Shown here: piece after piece, positions 24,965 through 33,816 of the stretch | How the letters are laid out: each line of letters starts with the position of its first letter | Position numbering within the stretch: position 1 is the first letter of the stretch | NCBI GenBank assembly: GCA_030681035.1 | Contig: JAUXUI010000089.1 | Coordinates: 1 to 48,767, forward strand | DNA from: Lysobacteraceae bacterium | Lineage (GTDB): Bacteria; Pseudomonadota; Gammaproteobacteria; Xanthomonadales; Xanthomonadaceae | DNA: 48,767 nt | Direction of reading: 5' to 3' | Notes under the pieces: model-generated | What the model saw: the letters and a program-made list of their open reading frames with translations, nothing else | Databases searched by the model: none | Told to the model about the DNA's origin: nothing | Program-made: the position numbers and the translations under genes

Positions 24965-25978
24965 TCATGGCTCTACCTCGCGCAGACTCAGTTCCAGCTC
25001 GCGGCGCAGGGCTTCCCGGTCGGGCAGGTAGAGTTGGTACTTCTGCACGAAGAGCTGGCTGCTCATGCCGTAGGTGGCATATTCAACCAGCAGTTCGTCC
25101 TTGTGGCGGCTCAAGATGATGCCGATGGGCGGGTTGTCGCCTTCGGTGTTTTCCTCGTTGGTGAAGTAGCCCAGATAGAGGTTCATCTGGCCGATGTCGT
25201 AGTGCTGCACGTCGCCCAACTTGAGGTCGATAAGCACGAAGCAGCGCAGGATGCGGTGATAGAAAACCAGATCAACCTTGTGGTGGCTGTTGTTGATCGT
25301 CACCCGATATTGTCGGCCGACAAAGGTGAAGCCCTTGCCGAGTTCCAGCAGGAAGGGCTGGAGGTGGTCGCAGAGCACGGTTTCGAGGCGGGTTTCGGAA
25401 ATCCGATAGGGCTCGGGAATTTTCAGAAACTCGAACACGTACGGTTCGCGCAGCAGGTCGGCGGGCTGCTCGACGATCTGCCCCTGCGCGGCCAGTTGCA
25501 GGATGCCGGCCTTGTCCTTGCTGGCGGCCAACCGCAGGAAGAGCGCACTTTCTTTCTGGCGGATGAGCTCACGCACCGACCATCGCTCGCGCAGGGTTTG
25601 CTGCTCATAGAAACCGCGCTCCAGCGCGTCGTCGATCTTGAGCAACTCGACCATGTGCGACCAGGTCAATTGGTGCGACAGCGTCGCACTTTTTGGGTAG
25701 GCCAGGTAAAACTGGCGAAACCGGATCAAATTGCTGCGGCTGAAGCCTCTGCCGTGGCGCAGGCTCAAGTCAGCCGCGAGGTTCTGCACGAGTGCCTTGC
25801 CGTACTCCGCCCGCAGTTGCCCAGCCTGCTCGAATTCGACGATGTGGCGCCCCACCTGCCAGTAGGTCTCGATGAGGCGGGTGTTGACGGCTTGGACCGC
25901 CTGCACCCGCCCCTGGGTGTAGGTGTCGGATATCTGTTGCAGCAACTGGCGGTAGCCATGGGTGGTGGTCAGTTCCAT
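24965..25978 (-). CDS. DUF1016/YhcG-family PD-(D/E)xK nuclease
   Basis: 337 residues. An N-terminal helical DUF1016_N domain (about 1-150) has GYRQLLQQISDTY, the GRHIVEFEQ block and GFSRSNLIRFRQFY. The C-terminal DUF1016 nuclease domain (about 170-325) has the PD-(D/E)xK pattern VDLVFYHR (Asp236) ... IDLKLG (Asp251, Lys253), then the QMNLYL motif. The family is predicted to be a nuclease and is widespread near type I restriction genes, where its role is unknown. Its start lies inside the last codons of hsdM (10-bp overlap), so expression is coupled to the methylase. A ~136-bp gap follows before fic. Confidence 0.9.
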   Translation of the reverse strand: MELTTTHGYRQLLQQISDTYTQGRVQAVQAVNTRLIETYWQVGRHIVEFEQAGQLRAEYGKALVQNLAADLSLRHGRGFSRSNLIRFRQFYLAYPKSATLSHQLTWSHMVELLKIDDALERGFYEQQTLRERWSVRELIRQKESALFLRLAASKDKAGILQLAAQGQIVEQPADLLREPYVFEFLKIPEPYRISETRLETVLCDHLQPFLLELGKGFTFVGRQYRVTINNSHHKVDLVFYHRILRCFVLIDLKLGDVQHYDIGQMNLYLGYFTNEENTEGDNPPIGIILSRHKDELLVEYATYGMSSQLFVQKYQLYLPDREALRRELELSLREVEP

Positions 25979-28419
25979 GCAAACCCCATCCTCATCAGGT
26001 GCTCATCCACGCGCCGGGTCAGGGCCTCGACTTCACCGGTGAGCTGCGGCAGTGGGGTGGCATAGCGCTCGGCCAGTTCGCGGATGCGGCCGGTGAGGGT
26101 CTGCGAGACGCGCGCCAGTTCGCCCTGCACGGCGGCCGAAAGGCACGCCATCCACTTGTCGACCAGCACCAGCGACTTGATCTGCGCTTCGGTGAGCGTG
26201 GGGTACTTCGCGTAGGCCAATGTATCCAGTACCGCGTCGGCTGCCTTGATGCGCTTTTTCAGCGCGGCGATCTGCTCGCTCAGGCCCAGCCACTGCCTGA
26301 GCATGTGCAGCTCATCGACATCTTCCGGATCGTCGCCGATTTCGCGGATGCGATCTTTCACGGTGGCGGTGGTGATGTTGTCGAAGCCGGCGAAGGCAGC
26401 GTCGTCACCGCTGTGCTCTTCCTCCAGTTCGGCCTGGCTGGCGATGGCGGTGTCCAGTTCGCCCTGCATGGCGTCGATGGCGGCCTGCTCGCTGGCGAAG
26501 TAGCGCGCCACGATGAGCGGCTTGGGGATCAGGTCGCAGACCCAGCCTTTGTCCTTGCGCTTGCCTTTCTTGTCGGTTTCGATGATGCGGACCGGCTTGG
26601 CTTCCCAGCCATCGGTAGCGATCAGGTAGCAATCGTCCTGCATGGTCTCGGCCCAGTAGTCCATCAGGTGTTGGTAGATATCGTAGGCATCGAGCAGCGG
26701 CACCTGCTTGAACATGTCGAGCAGCGCCTCGGCGATGGATTCGATCAGTGCCTTGGGGTGGGCACCCTTGGCGAAGCCGACGAGTTGCGGTGTGATCGCA
26801 GTGCGCCATTGATTGAAGCGTGCGGTGGCCTGCGCGTTGAAATCGGTGAACTCGGTGTGGCCGAAGATCGCCGGTTTGACCTCGGCGATGGGCAGGCGCA
26901 GGTAGGTATAGCCGGGGCGTTCCTCCATCCCAACCCCCTCTCCCTGGGCGAGAGCGGAGAACAGCGCGGCGCGCACGCTGGGCAGCACTTGCCAGTAGTC
27001 GGCCAGCGCGTCGATGTCGCGCTCGGGGATGCCGCCGCGCAGGTGGCCGTCGATGTCCTGGATGTCCTCCGGTGCGCTCGAATCGATGTAGCGCGGCAGG
27101 TTGAGGTTGAAGTCGTTCTTCGGGTCAGCGATCTCGCTGAGCAGCACCATGCGCGCGTAACGCGGATTATTTTCGTCCTGGCGGGTGAAGGCATCGACGA
27201 TGCGATGGATGTCCTGCTCGCGCAGGCGATTCTTGTTGCCATCCTTGATGAAGCCCTTGCTGGCATCGATCAGGAACACGCCCTTGCGAGCAGTGGCGTT
27301 TTCCTTGTCGAGCACCAGAATGCAAGCGGGAATACCGGTGCCGTAGAACAGGTTGGCGGGCAGGCCGATGATGCCCTTGAGTATTCCGGAGCGCACCAGT
27401 TGCTGGCGGATCACACCCTCCGCGTTACCGCGAAACAGCACGCCGTGCGGCAGGATGCAGGCGGCTTTACCGCTGCCCTTCATGCTGCGAATGATGTGCA
27501 GTAGATACGCATAGTCGCCCTGCTTGGCGGGCGGCTCGCCCCAGGCGAAGCGCTGATAGGGATCGTTCGACGGGGTGAGGCCGGTGCTCCAGGCCTTGTC
27601 GGAGAACGGCGGATTGGCGACCACGTAGTCGTACGTACGGAGTTGCTCGCCGTCCTTGAACTTCGGCGCGGCGAGGGTATCGCCCTGCTGGACGTTGGCG
27701 GTCGGGAAGTCATGCAGGATCATGTTCATGCGGGCCAGGCCCGCCGTGGTCATGTCCTTCTCTTGCCCTTCGAGGGTGATGTGCTTGCCCGCTTCGGCGG
27801 CCACTTTAAGCAACAACGAGCCCGAACCGCAGGTGGGATCGTAGGCGGTGGTGGATGCCTTGGTGTTGCCGGGCGCAATGCCGATCACCTTGGCGATGAC
27901 GCGGCTGACTTCGGACGGGGTGTAGAACTGGCCTTTGCTCTTGCCGCTTTCGGTGGCGAAGTGCCGCATCAGGTATTCGTAGGCATCACCGAGGATGTCG
28001 TCGTGCTCGGCGCGATTCTGGGTGAAGTCGAGCTCGGGCTTCTGGAAGATGCCGACCAGGTTGGTCAGGCGATCCACCATGGCCTGCCCTTCGCCGAGCT
28101 TGTTGGGGTCGTTGAAGTCGGGGAAGTCGCTGCGCGCGAGCCGCGCGTTGGCGTCGATCAGCGGCTGGATGACCTGGGTATTGATCTTGTCGCCGATGTC
28201 GCTCTTGCCCTTGAGGGCGATCATGGCCTTGAAGCTGGCGCCGCTGGGGATGACAACCGGCGGTGCGAAGGCATCGCTATTGCCGTACTTGTCGCTGATG
28301 TACTTGATGAACAGCATGAACAGGACATAGTCCTTGTACTGGCTGGCATCCATGCCACCGCGCAGCTCGTCGCAGGAAGCCCAGAGCGAGGAATAGAGAT
28401 CGGATTTCTTGATGGCCAC
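25969..28419 (-). CDS. hsdM: Type I restriction DNA methyltransferase subunit M (HsdM)
   Basis: 816 residues from GTG 28419 (M-AIKKSDLYSSLW); the frame continues upstream but only with non-family sequence. The N-terminal helical HsdM_N domain spans about 5-140. In the N6-adenine methylase core, motif I is DPTCGSGSLLLK near 194-205 and motif IV is NPPF at 269-272. After about 520 a long helical C-terminus (EELEEEHSG, MLRQWLGLSEQIAALKKRIKAADAVLDTLAY) ends in DEHLMRMGFAW. This makes it longer than the ~520-residue classic HsdM, but such lengths occur in this subclass. It modifies adenines within the HsdS-defined target. It is the first gene of the defence operon. Confidence 0.96.
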   Translation of the reverse strand: MAIKKSDLYSSLWASCDELRGGMDASQYKDYVLFMLFIKYISDKYGNSDAFAPPVVIPSGASFKAMIALKGKSDIGDKINTQVIQPLIDANARLARSDFPDFNDPNKLGEGQAMVDRLTNLVGIFQKPELDFTQNRAEHDDILGDAYEYLMRHFATESGKSKGQFYTPSEVSRVIAKVIGIAPGNTKASTTAYDPTCGSGSLLLKVAAEAGKHITLEGQEKDMTTAGLARMNMILHDFPTANVQQGDTLAAPKFKDGEQLRTYDYVVANPPFSDKAWSTGLTPSNDPYQRFAWGEPPAKQGDYAYLLHIIRSMKGSGKAACILPHGVLFRGNAEGVIRQQLVRSGILKGIIGLPANLFYGTGIPACILVLDKENATARKGVFLIDASKGFIKDGNKNRLREQDIHRIVDAFTRQDENNPRYARMVLLSEIADPKNDFNLNLPRYIDSSAPEDIQDIDGHLRGGIPERDIDALADYWQVLPSVRAALFSALAQGEGVGMEERPGYTYLRLPIAEVKPAIFGHTEFTDFNAQATARFNQWRTAITPQLVGFAKGAHPKALIESIAEALLDMFKQVPLLDAYDIYQHLMDYWAETMQDDCYLIATDGWEAKPVRIIETDKKGKRKDKGWVCDLIPKPLIVARYFASEQAAIDAMQGELDTAIASQAELEEEHSGDDAAFAGFDNITTATVKDRIREIGDDPEDVDELHMLRQWLGLSEQIAALKKRIKAADAVLDTLAYAKYPTLTEAQIKSLVLVDKWMACLSAAVQGELARVSQTLTGRIRELAERYATPLPQLTGEVEALTRRVDEHLMRMGFAWN

Positions 28420-29194
28420 GAGTGATCCTGTTGCCGTGAGGTGTTGGGCGATCAGGCCGGGTTGTTGGCGGTCGCGAGCGTCAAGGATAAGCGACAAAGG
28501 TGATTGCGGCGATCTGCCAATTGTTCTTGTTGTCGCCCGAGACCCGCAGCCCGCGTCATGGCCGGGGCATCGGCGCGGCACGGCGCATGCACGTCGCCGC
28601 TCCGGCCTCCCCGCCGGCCACTGGCGTCTGACCGAAGCCACCCGCAGCTACATGAAGTCGACGTAATTCGACGGCCGCTTCCGGCCGCTGCTGACCTTGG
28701 AAGAAGACACCGCCAACGCCGCCAGCAAACGCTACAGCACGCGTGCCTTCGATCATGAGAATCGCGAGACCTTTGCTTCCTACCACGGGGCCAGCGCGAC
28801 CAGTGTCGCCAGTGTGAGCCAGGGCACCCGCACCAATTACGTCGCGCTGGGCGATGCGTGCTTCGCCGAGCAGGTTGCGTCGACACTGGGGCGCTGCTTT
28901 ACCGCCGGCAAGGCGGGGCGGCCGCGCCAATCAGAGGGGGTGATCGAGCCGCCGGCGTCTCGATGGACAACGCCTCCTGTCCAAGGTGCGCGGTGCCGGG
29001 CCAGGGCAATTTGAAAAGAAAAGTCAACATGGACCCCAGCTTTCGCTGGGGTGAAGGCATGATGGTTTGTCGTCAAAATTAACAGTATTGCGTCTACCCC
29101 TCCCTCAGACTCATCCCTCGTTGGAAGAGACTCAGCAAGCGCCGTACGCCCCAGACTCTGTACTCTTGCACAAACCCGTTGCCCGAGACCCGTC
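28420..29194. pseudogene. Gene debris upstream of hsdM; no intact gene
   Basis: About 775 bp without a convincing intact gene. On the minus strand, 28481-28555 encodes a plausible protein end (RVSGDNKNNWQIAAITFVAY plus P, stop) preceded by an in-frame stop. On the plus strand, about 28590-28900 reads as protein-like sequence (FDGRFRPLLTLEEDTANAAS ... SYHGASATSVASVSQGTRTN) broken by a TAA at 28665-28667 or nearby. Neither is recognised. The hsdM promoter must lie near 28420-28480. The region looks like a recombination scar at the edge of the defence island. Confidence 0.35.
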
Positions 29195-29581
29195 ATGACC
29201 CGCACCCTGATCAGTTCCGGCTCGCCGTTCGAGCGCGACATTGGCTACTCACGCGCGGTGGTCGATGGCGAGTGGGTGTTCGTCTCCGGCACCACCGGGT
29301 TTGACTACGCCACCATGACCATCAGCGACGATCCGGCGGCGCAGGCCGAGCAATGTCTGCACAACATCGGCAGCGCACTGGCGCAAGCGGGCGCCAGCTT
29401 CGCCGATGTGGTGCGAGTGACCTACGTGCTGCCCAATGCCGCCGATTTTCCGCTGTGCTGGCCGGCGCTGCGCAAAATCTTCGGCGAGGTGCGGCCAGCG
29501 GCGATGATGTTCAGCGCGGGCCTGGCCGACCCGCGCATGAAGATCGAAATTGAAGTCACTGCACGCAAGCAGGCCGAGTGA
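29195..29581 (+). CDS. RidA/YjgF family protein
   Basis: 128 residues, the normal length for Rid proteins (trimeric chorismate-mutase-like fold). Typical segments are GYSRAVVDGEWVFVSGTTGFD, EQCLHNIGSALAQAGASFADVVRVTYVL and the end block VRPAAMMFSAGLADPRMKIEIEVTA. RidA deaminates reactive enamine/imine intermediates in amino-acid catabolism; Rid subfamilies differ, so the substrate is open. The ATG 29195 follows CCCGAGACC. It stands alone, convergent with the S8 protease gene that ends at 29618. Confidence 0.9.
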   Translation: MTRTLISSGSPFERDIGYSRAVVDGEWVFVSGTTGFDYATMTISDDPAAQAEQCLHNIGSALAQAGASFADVVRVTYVLPNAADFPLCWPALRKIFGEVRPAAMMFSAGLADPRMKIEIEVTARKQAE

Positions 29582-29617
29582 GTACGCGGCCACCACCAGC
29601 CTGCGTGCTCAGCAACC

Positions 29618-32600
29618 CTATCGGCACTGCGCCCGCTGCGAGAGCAGGCTCACCGGCCGGTTCTGATTCCAACTGCCGCTCAGGCCACCGGCAAGCGTGG
29701 CGCTCACCGACATCTGCGTGACATCGTTGCCAACCAGGGTGCGTGTGCTGCTACCGGCGGCGGTGCCGACCAGCGGTACTGCCGTGCAGAACGGGCAGAA
29801 GCCCTTGAACCAGCTCAGATTCTGAGTGTTGCTGGCGGTGGTGAACGTCCGCTGCGCAAACAACCAGCGCGGCAAGCCCAGGCCGTCATACACGTACGGA
29901 ATGAATACTTCCTGCGGATCGGCACCGCCGGTCACCAGGTAGGTGTAGCCGAAGCCCGACAGCGACGGCGAGAACCAGTGGCCGCTGACATCCAGCAACT
30001 GACTGTTGAGCGTGGGACAACCGCCACCAAGCCGCTGCATCGGCTCCGCGCCGCTGCGGCCATCGAGGTTGTAGCTCATCATCAGCCGCGGCTCGCCCGT
30101 AACTGTGTTGGCGATCGGGCTCAGGATCACGTCGCCGACATCTGTGGTCGCGGTGGTGGCACCGTTCCACACCACCCGCAACAGGTCGGCACGCCATACG
30201 CCATCGGCAGCGGGGATCGGTGCGATGGCGATGTACCAGGTTGGGGTCTGGTCGTCGAGGTAGGAGTACCACAGCATCACCCACTGATCCGGCGGTAAAC
30301 CGGGAGGCCCGGAAAAGTCGATGAAGATGCCGTGACCATCGCGTTTGGCGTTGGCGTACTGCCCGGGTGGCAATGCCGGCGGCGCATTGTGCGCGGTGAT
30401 GCTGGCGCTGACGCTCACCGACAGCGGCGCACCGGTGGGGTTGGCCGGAGTCACGTACCAACGCCCCGGCACCAATGCAGCGCCGTTCAGCACGATGCTC
30501 TCGTTGCCGGAAACTGTGATCGCCGAAGCCTGTGCCTGGTTGCGCGGCGGTGCGGCGGCGATGTTGGCATCGGTAGGGTCGAGCGGGGTCGCCGGATGCG
30601 CCAGATACAGATCGACATTGCCCGCGCTTTGCGTGCTGAAGGTGACCTCGGTGGCATTCACCGGCACCTCGAAGTAGAGCCGGTCCTGCGCCGCGCCCGC
30701 CGCCAGCGTCAGCGTGCGCACAACGCCGGATGCCAGCGCAAACGCGGCGCTGCTGCTGCCGCTGCGACTGATCCGCAGCGGAATATCGGCAATCGTGTTG
30801 CCGGCAATATTCTGCGCTCGCAGGAAGCCGATGCGGCGCTGGCCCGGCAACAGACTGGCGTCATCGTAGGCAATCCGCAGCGGCACATTCGCACCGCTGT
30901 CGCTGTGGCCGGGGCCGGTGATAACCAGACTGCCATTGCTGGCTTCCTGCGAAGCGGCATACCACTCGACATCGACCCGGTCGCTGCCCGTGCTGCCGGC
31001 GCTGAAACTCTGCACCAATAGCCAGTAGGTAGTCGGCGTGGTATTGCTGCGCACGGTGAAATCGCAACTCTCGGTGGCGGTGATCGAAGTCGATGCGCAC
31101 AATTCTTCAGCACTGGCCGGCAGGCCGTCGCCATCGTCATCGCGGCCGACGAACAAGTCGATATCGCCGGCGGTGGCGGAACGTGCGTCAACATGAATCC
31201 GCCAACTCTCGCGGCCGCTGGCCGGCGTGGCCGGAATGGTGATCGTACGCACCATGGTGCCGGTGCTGAAGCTGTCGTATTCCTGCACCGGGGTCGGGTC
31301 TTGCGCAAGCAACGGCGACTCGGACAGCAGCGGCGCCAGCGGCGTGGTGACGAAGCGCGCATCGGGCAATGCCACCATGCCGGACAGACTGGTGTCGAAG
31401 AAACCGCGCTCACTGGCAGCAGCCGGCAAGGTGATATCCAGAGGCACGTTTCCGGGGCTGGCAAACACTGCGACCGGCAGGCTCAGCGCCGGGCGACCGG
31501 CACCGCTACTGTCGGTGAACGTCGCCTGGCCGTAGACCCAATGCCCCACCAGCGCCGGATCGGTGATCGCGAAATTGAAGGTGATGGCCCGGCTGGCCGC
31601 ATTGGCCAGGGTGAAGGCCGCGACCGTCGCGGAGGCGGTAACGCCAGCCGGCATCGTCACCGCGAGATTCCAACTGCCACCGCCGGCCATGTCGGTGACG
31701 GTGCGGTTGAGCGCACAACTCTGGAAGCAATCCGGATGCGCCAGACTGGGCAGGTTCAGGCTCTGTGCGCTGTTGGCGTTGGCGCCACGAAACTGTGTGC
31801 CAGTCACATTGAAATACAGGCCGGCAGCGTTGGCGCGTTGCAGATCGACCACGCCGGCACCCTGCTCGTGCGGGCTCACCGCCACGCCATTGGCATTGAC
31901 CACTGATGCGCGCGCGGTCAGCATCAACGCCGAGGCGATCTGGCTGGGCGTCCACGCCGGGTGGCTGGATTTGAGCAGGGCGATGGCGCCGGCGACATGC
32001 GGCGCGGCCATCGAGGTGCCACTGAGGAAGGCGTGCGCGGCATTGTTGGCGGTGCCGGTGCTGGTACTGCTGGCGGCAATGATCTCCAGGCCAGGCGCGG
32101 TCAGATCGGGTTTGATCACACCCAGCGGCAACACCGGGCCACGCGCGCTGAAGGCGGCCAGCCGATCGGCATAAATGGCTTGGTGATCGATTTTTGCACC
32201 CTGCAAGCGACCGAACTGACCGCTACCGTTCGCCATCCAGGTGCGCAGGGCGGCGGCATCGGTTACCCCCAGATGGATGCTCGGCACGGCATAGTCATCC
32301 GGCTGCGTGCTCTCGCCATCGCTGCCGTTGTTGAGCAGGATCATGCCGCTGCCACCGGCTGCACTGACGTTGACCGCCTTGGCCTTGCGCGCATAGAAGC
32401 CGCGCTCGCACAACACGTTTTGGCCAGCCCAATGTCCGACTGACCACGGATTGCTGCTGCCGCTGGCGCTGTTGTCGGGGCTGGTACCGGTGCCGCACAA
32501 GGGGAACAGCGGATCGCTGGCAAGGGCGACGACGCCAGTCGATGAGGCACGAGCAGTGTTGCCGGCACCCACCAGCAGGCCGCCTCCGGGCAACGGCACG

Positions 32601-33778
32601 CTGCCGCCGGAAAGCTCCAGCGTGTTGACGATGGCGCGATCATGCGAGGCCGCAGCCACTGCCAACAGCCACGGCGCGTTGGCCGGGTCGGCAATCGACC
32701 CCGGCCCGGCAGAACCTGAATTGCCGGCAGCAACGGCGGTGAGGATGCCGGCCTCGCGTGCCAGCAGCAACGCTTCAGCATCTTCAGCGGCCGCATCGGG
32801 TTGCGCACCAACGCCCAGCCACGGGTCACCGGTAACCGCTTCCAACTCGCTGGTCACCGAATAATTGATCACCTGCACACCATCGCTCACGGCCTGCTCA
32901 ATGGCAGCCAGCAACCAACTGCCGCGACACCCCGCCGCCACCTCGCAAGCCTTGTAGCTGATCAGGTTGGCGCGTGGCGCCACACCCGACAGGGTGCCGG
33001 TCATCGTCGGCGGACCGGCGATGTTGAAGGTCACCGGATTGCCGGCGGCGGTGCTGGCGATATGGGTGCCGTGGCCTTCCACATCCAGGCCGTTGTCGGC
33101 TTCCGCACTGCGACTGCCGGTAGTGAAGTCGTAGATGCCGATCAGCTTGTTGTTGCAGGTCGCCTGGCCGGTGGCACACAGGCCAAACACGCGCCCCTTG
33201 GGGTTGGCGTGAGTGAAACTGCCACCCACCGTGCTGGTGGCCGCAAACGACGGGTGCAAGGGGTTGATGCCCGAATCGATGATGGCGATCACCACGCCTT
33301 CGCCACGCCGCTGCACACCCGCATTGGCAGTGCCGTCCCAAATCGTGTTGGCCTTGATCCAGCGCGGGCCGGCATCGGATTGCGGCCAGCGCACGAACTC
33401 GCGACTGACCCGCTTGATACCGGGTAGCGTCGCCAGAGCACGCGCCTCGGCGGCGCTCAGTTCCAGCGCGACGCCATTGAGCGCCACTTCGTAGACAAAG
33501 GTGGGTTGCAACGGCCGATGCAGGCGCAACGCAGCATCGTTCAAATGGCTGTCGCGCGCCGCACGCAGGGCATCGCGGCGGACGGTGATATCGGCACCGG
33601 CCTGCACTGCGGCTTCGCCACGCGCCTGCGCTGCGGATGCCAGCGGCGCTTCGGCGAATACCACGATCCAGGTCTCATGTCCTGCGCTGTCGGCTACCTG
33701 CAAAGATGCCGACCTGGCTTGGGCGGTAACCGCTACAGCCGCAATGCACACCGCCAACAAAACGCGAGCAATTTTCAT
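29618..33778 (-). CDS. Giant secreted S8 serine protease with PA insert and C-terminal repeats
   Basis: 1386 residues. The signal peptide ends near VTAQA-RS (about 22). An I9-type propeptide region (about 35-130) precedes a catalytic domain with Asp168 (IIDSGINP), His236 (GHGTHIAS), Asn353 (AAGNSGS) and Ser589 (GTSMAAPHVAG). A ~150-residue protease-associated insert (about 395-520) sits between Asn and Ser, as in cucumisin and lactocepin-like subtilases. After a Fn-III-like part (about 650-770) come two PPC-like beta domains (about 835-945 and 1030-1130). Last are two copies of a W-rich motif (GHGIFIDFS...WVMLWYSYLDDQTPTWYIA; GFGYTYLV...VFIPYVYDGLGLPRWLFA). It starts 38 bp after the porin stop and is the last gene of the P-loop/ABC/hydrolase/porin unit. 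Confidence 0.93.
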   Translation of the reverse strand: MKIARVLLAVCIAAVAVTAQARSASLQVADSAGHETWIVVFAEAPLASAAQARGEAAVQAGADITVRRDALRAARDSHLNDAALRLHRPLQPTFVYEVALNGVALELSAAEARALATLPGIKRVSREFVRWPQSDAGPRWIKANTIWDGTANAGVQRRGEGVVIAIIDSGINPLHPSFAATSTVGGSFTHANPKGRVFGLCATGQATCNNKLIGIYDFTTGSRSAEADNGLDVEGHGTHIASTAAGNPVTFNIAGPPTMTGTLSGVAPRANLISYKACEVAAGCRGSWLLAAIEQAVSDGVQVINYSVTSELEAVTGDPWLGVGAQPDAAAEDAEALLLAREAGILTAVAAGNSGSAGPGSIADPANAPWLLAVAAASHDRAIVNTLELSGGSVPLPGGGLLVGAGNTARASSTGVVALASDPLFPLCGTGTSPDNSASGSSNPWSVGHWAGQNVLCERGFYARKAKAVNVSAAGGSGMILLNNGSDGESTQPDDYAVPSIHLGVTDAAALRTWMANGSGQFGRLQGAKIDHQAIYADRLAAFSARGPVLPLGVIKPDLTAPGLEIIAASSTSTGTANNAAHAFLSGTSMAAPHVAGAIALLKSSHPAWTPSQIASALMLTARASVVNANGVAVSPHEQGAGVVDLQRANAAGLYFNVTGTQFRGANANSAQSLNLPSLAHPDCFQSCALNRTVTDMAGGGSWNLAVTMPAGVTASATVAAFTLANAASRAITFNFAITDPALVGHWVYGQATFTDSSGAGRPALSLPVAVFASPGNVPLDITLPAAASERGFFDTSLSGMVALPDARFVTTPLAPLLSESPLLAQDPTPVQEYDSFSTGTMVRTITIPATPASGRESWRIHVDARSATAGDIDLFVGRDDDGDGLPASAEELCASTSITATESCDFTVRSNTTPTTYWLLVQSFSAGSTGSDRVDVEWYAASQEASNGSLVITGPGHSDSGANVPLRIAYDDASLLPGQRRIGFLRAQNIAGNTIADIPLRISRSGSSSAAFALASGVVRTLTLAAGAAQDRLYFEVPVNATEVTFSTQSAGNVDLYLAHPATPLDPTDANIAAAPPRNQAQASAITVSGNESIVLNGAALVPGRWYVTPANPTGAPLSVSVSASITAHNAPPALPPGQYANAKRDGHGIFIDFSGPPGLPPDQWVMLWYSYLDDQTPTWYIAIAPIPAADGVWRADLLRVVWNGATTATTDVGDVILSPIANTVTGEPRLMMSYNLDGRSGAEPMQRLGGGCPTLNSQLLDVSGHWFSPSLSGFGYTYLVTGGADPQEVFIPYVYDGLGLPRWLFAQRTFTTASNTQNLSWFKGFCPFCTAVPLVGTAAGSSTRTLVGNDVTQMSVSATLAGGLSGSWNQNRPVSLLSQRAQCR

Positions 33779-33816
33779 CGATTGTATCCCTGAGCTTGTT
33801 TGCTGAATGACGCGGA

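Noticed and set aside
25999-27504. 501-residue plus-strand frame opposite hsdM
   Set aside because: It lies antisense to the conserved methyltransferase; its content is an antisense translation typical of GC-rich genes.
17004-28419. BREX, DISARM or other known multi-gene defence system
   Set aside because: No PglZ, BrxC/L, DrmA-like or PARIS components; the core is a classical HsdMSR type I set.
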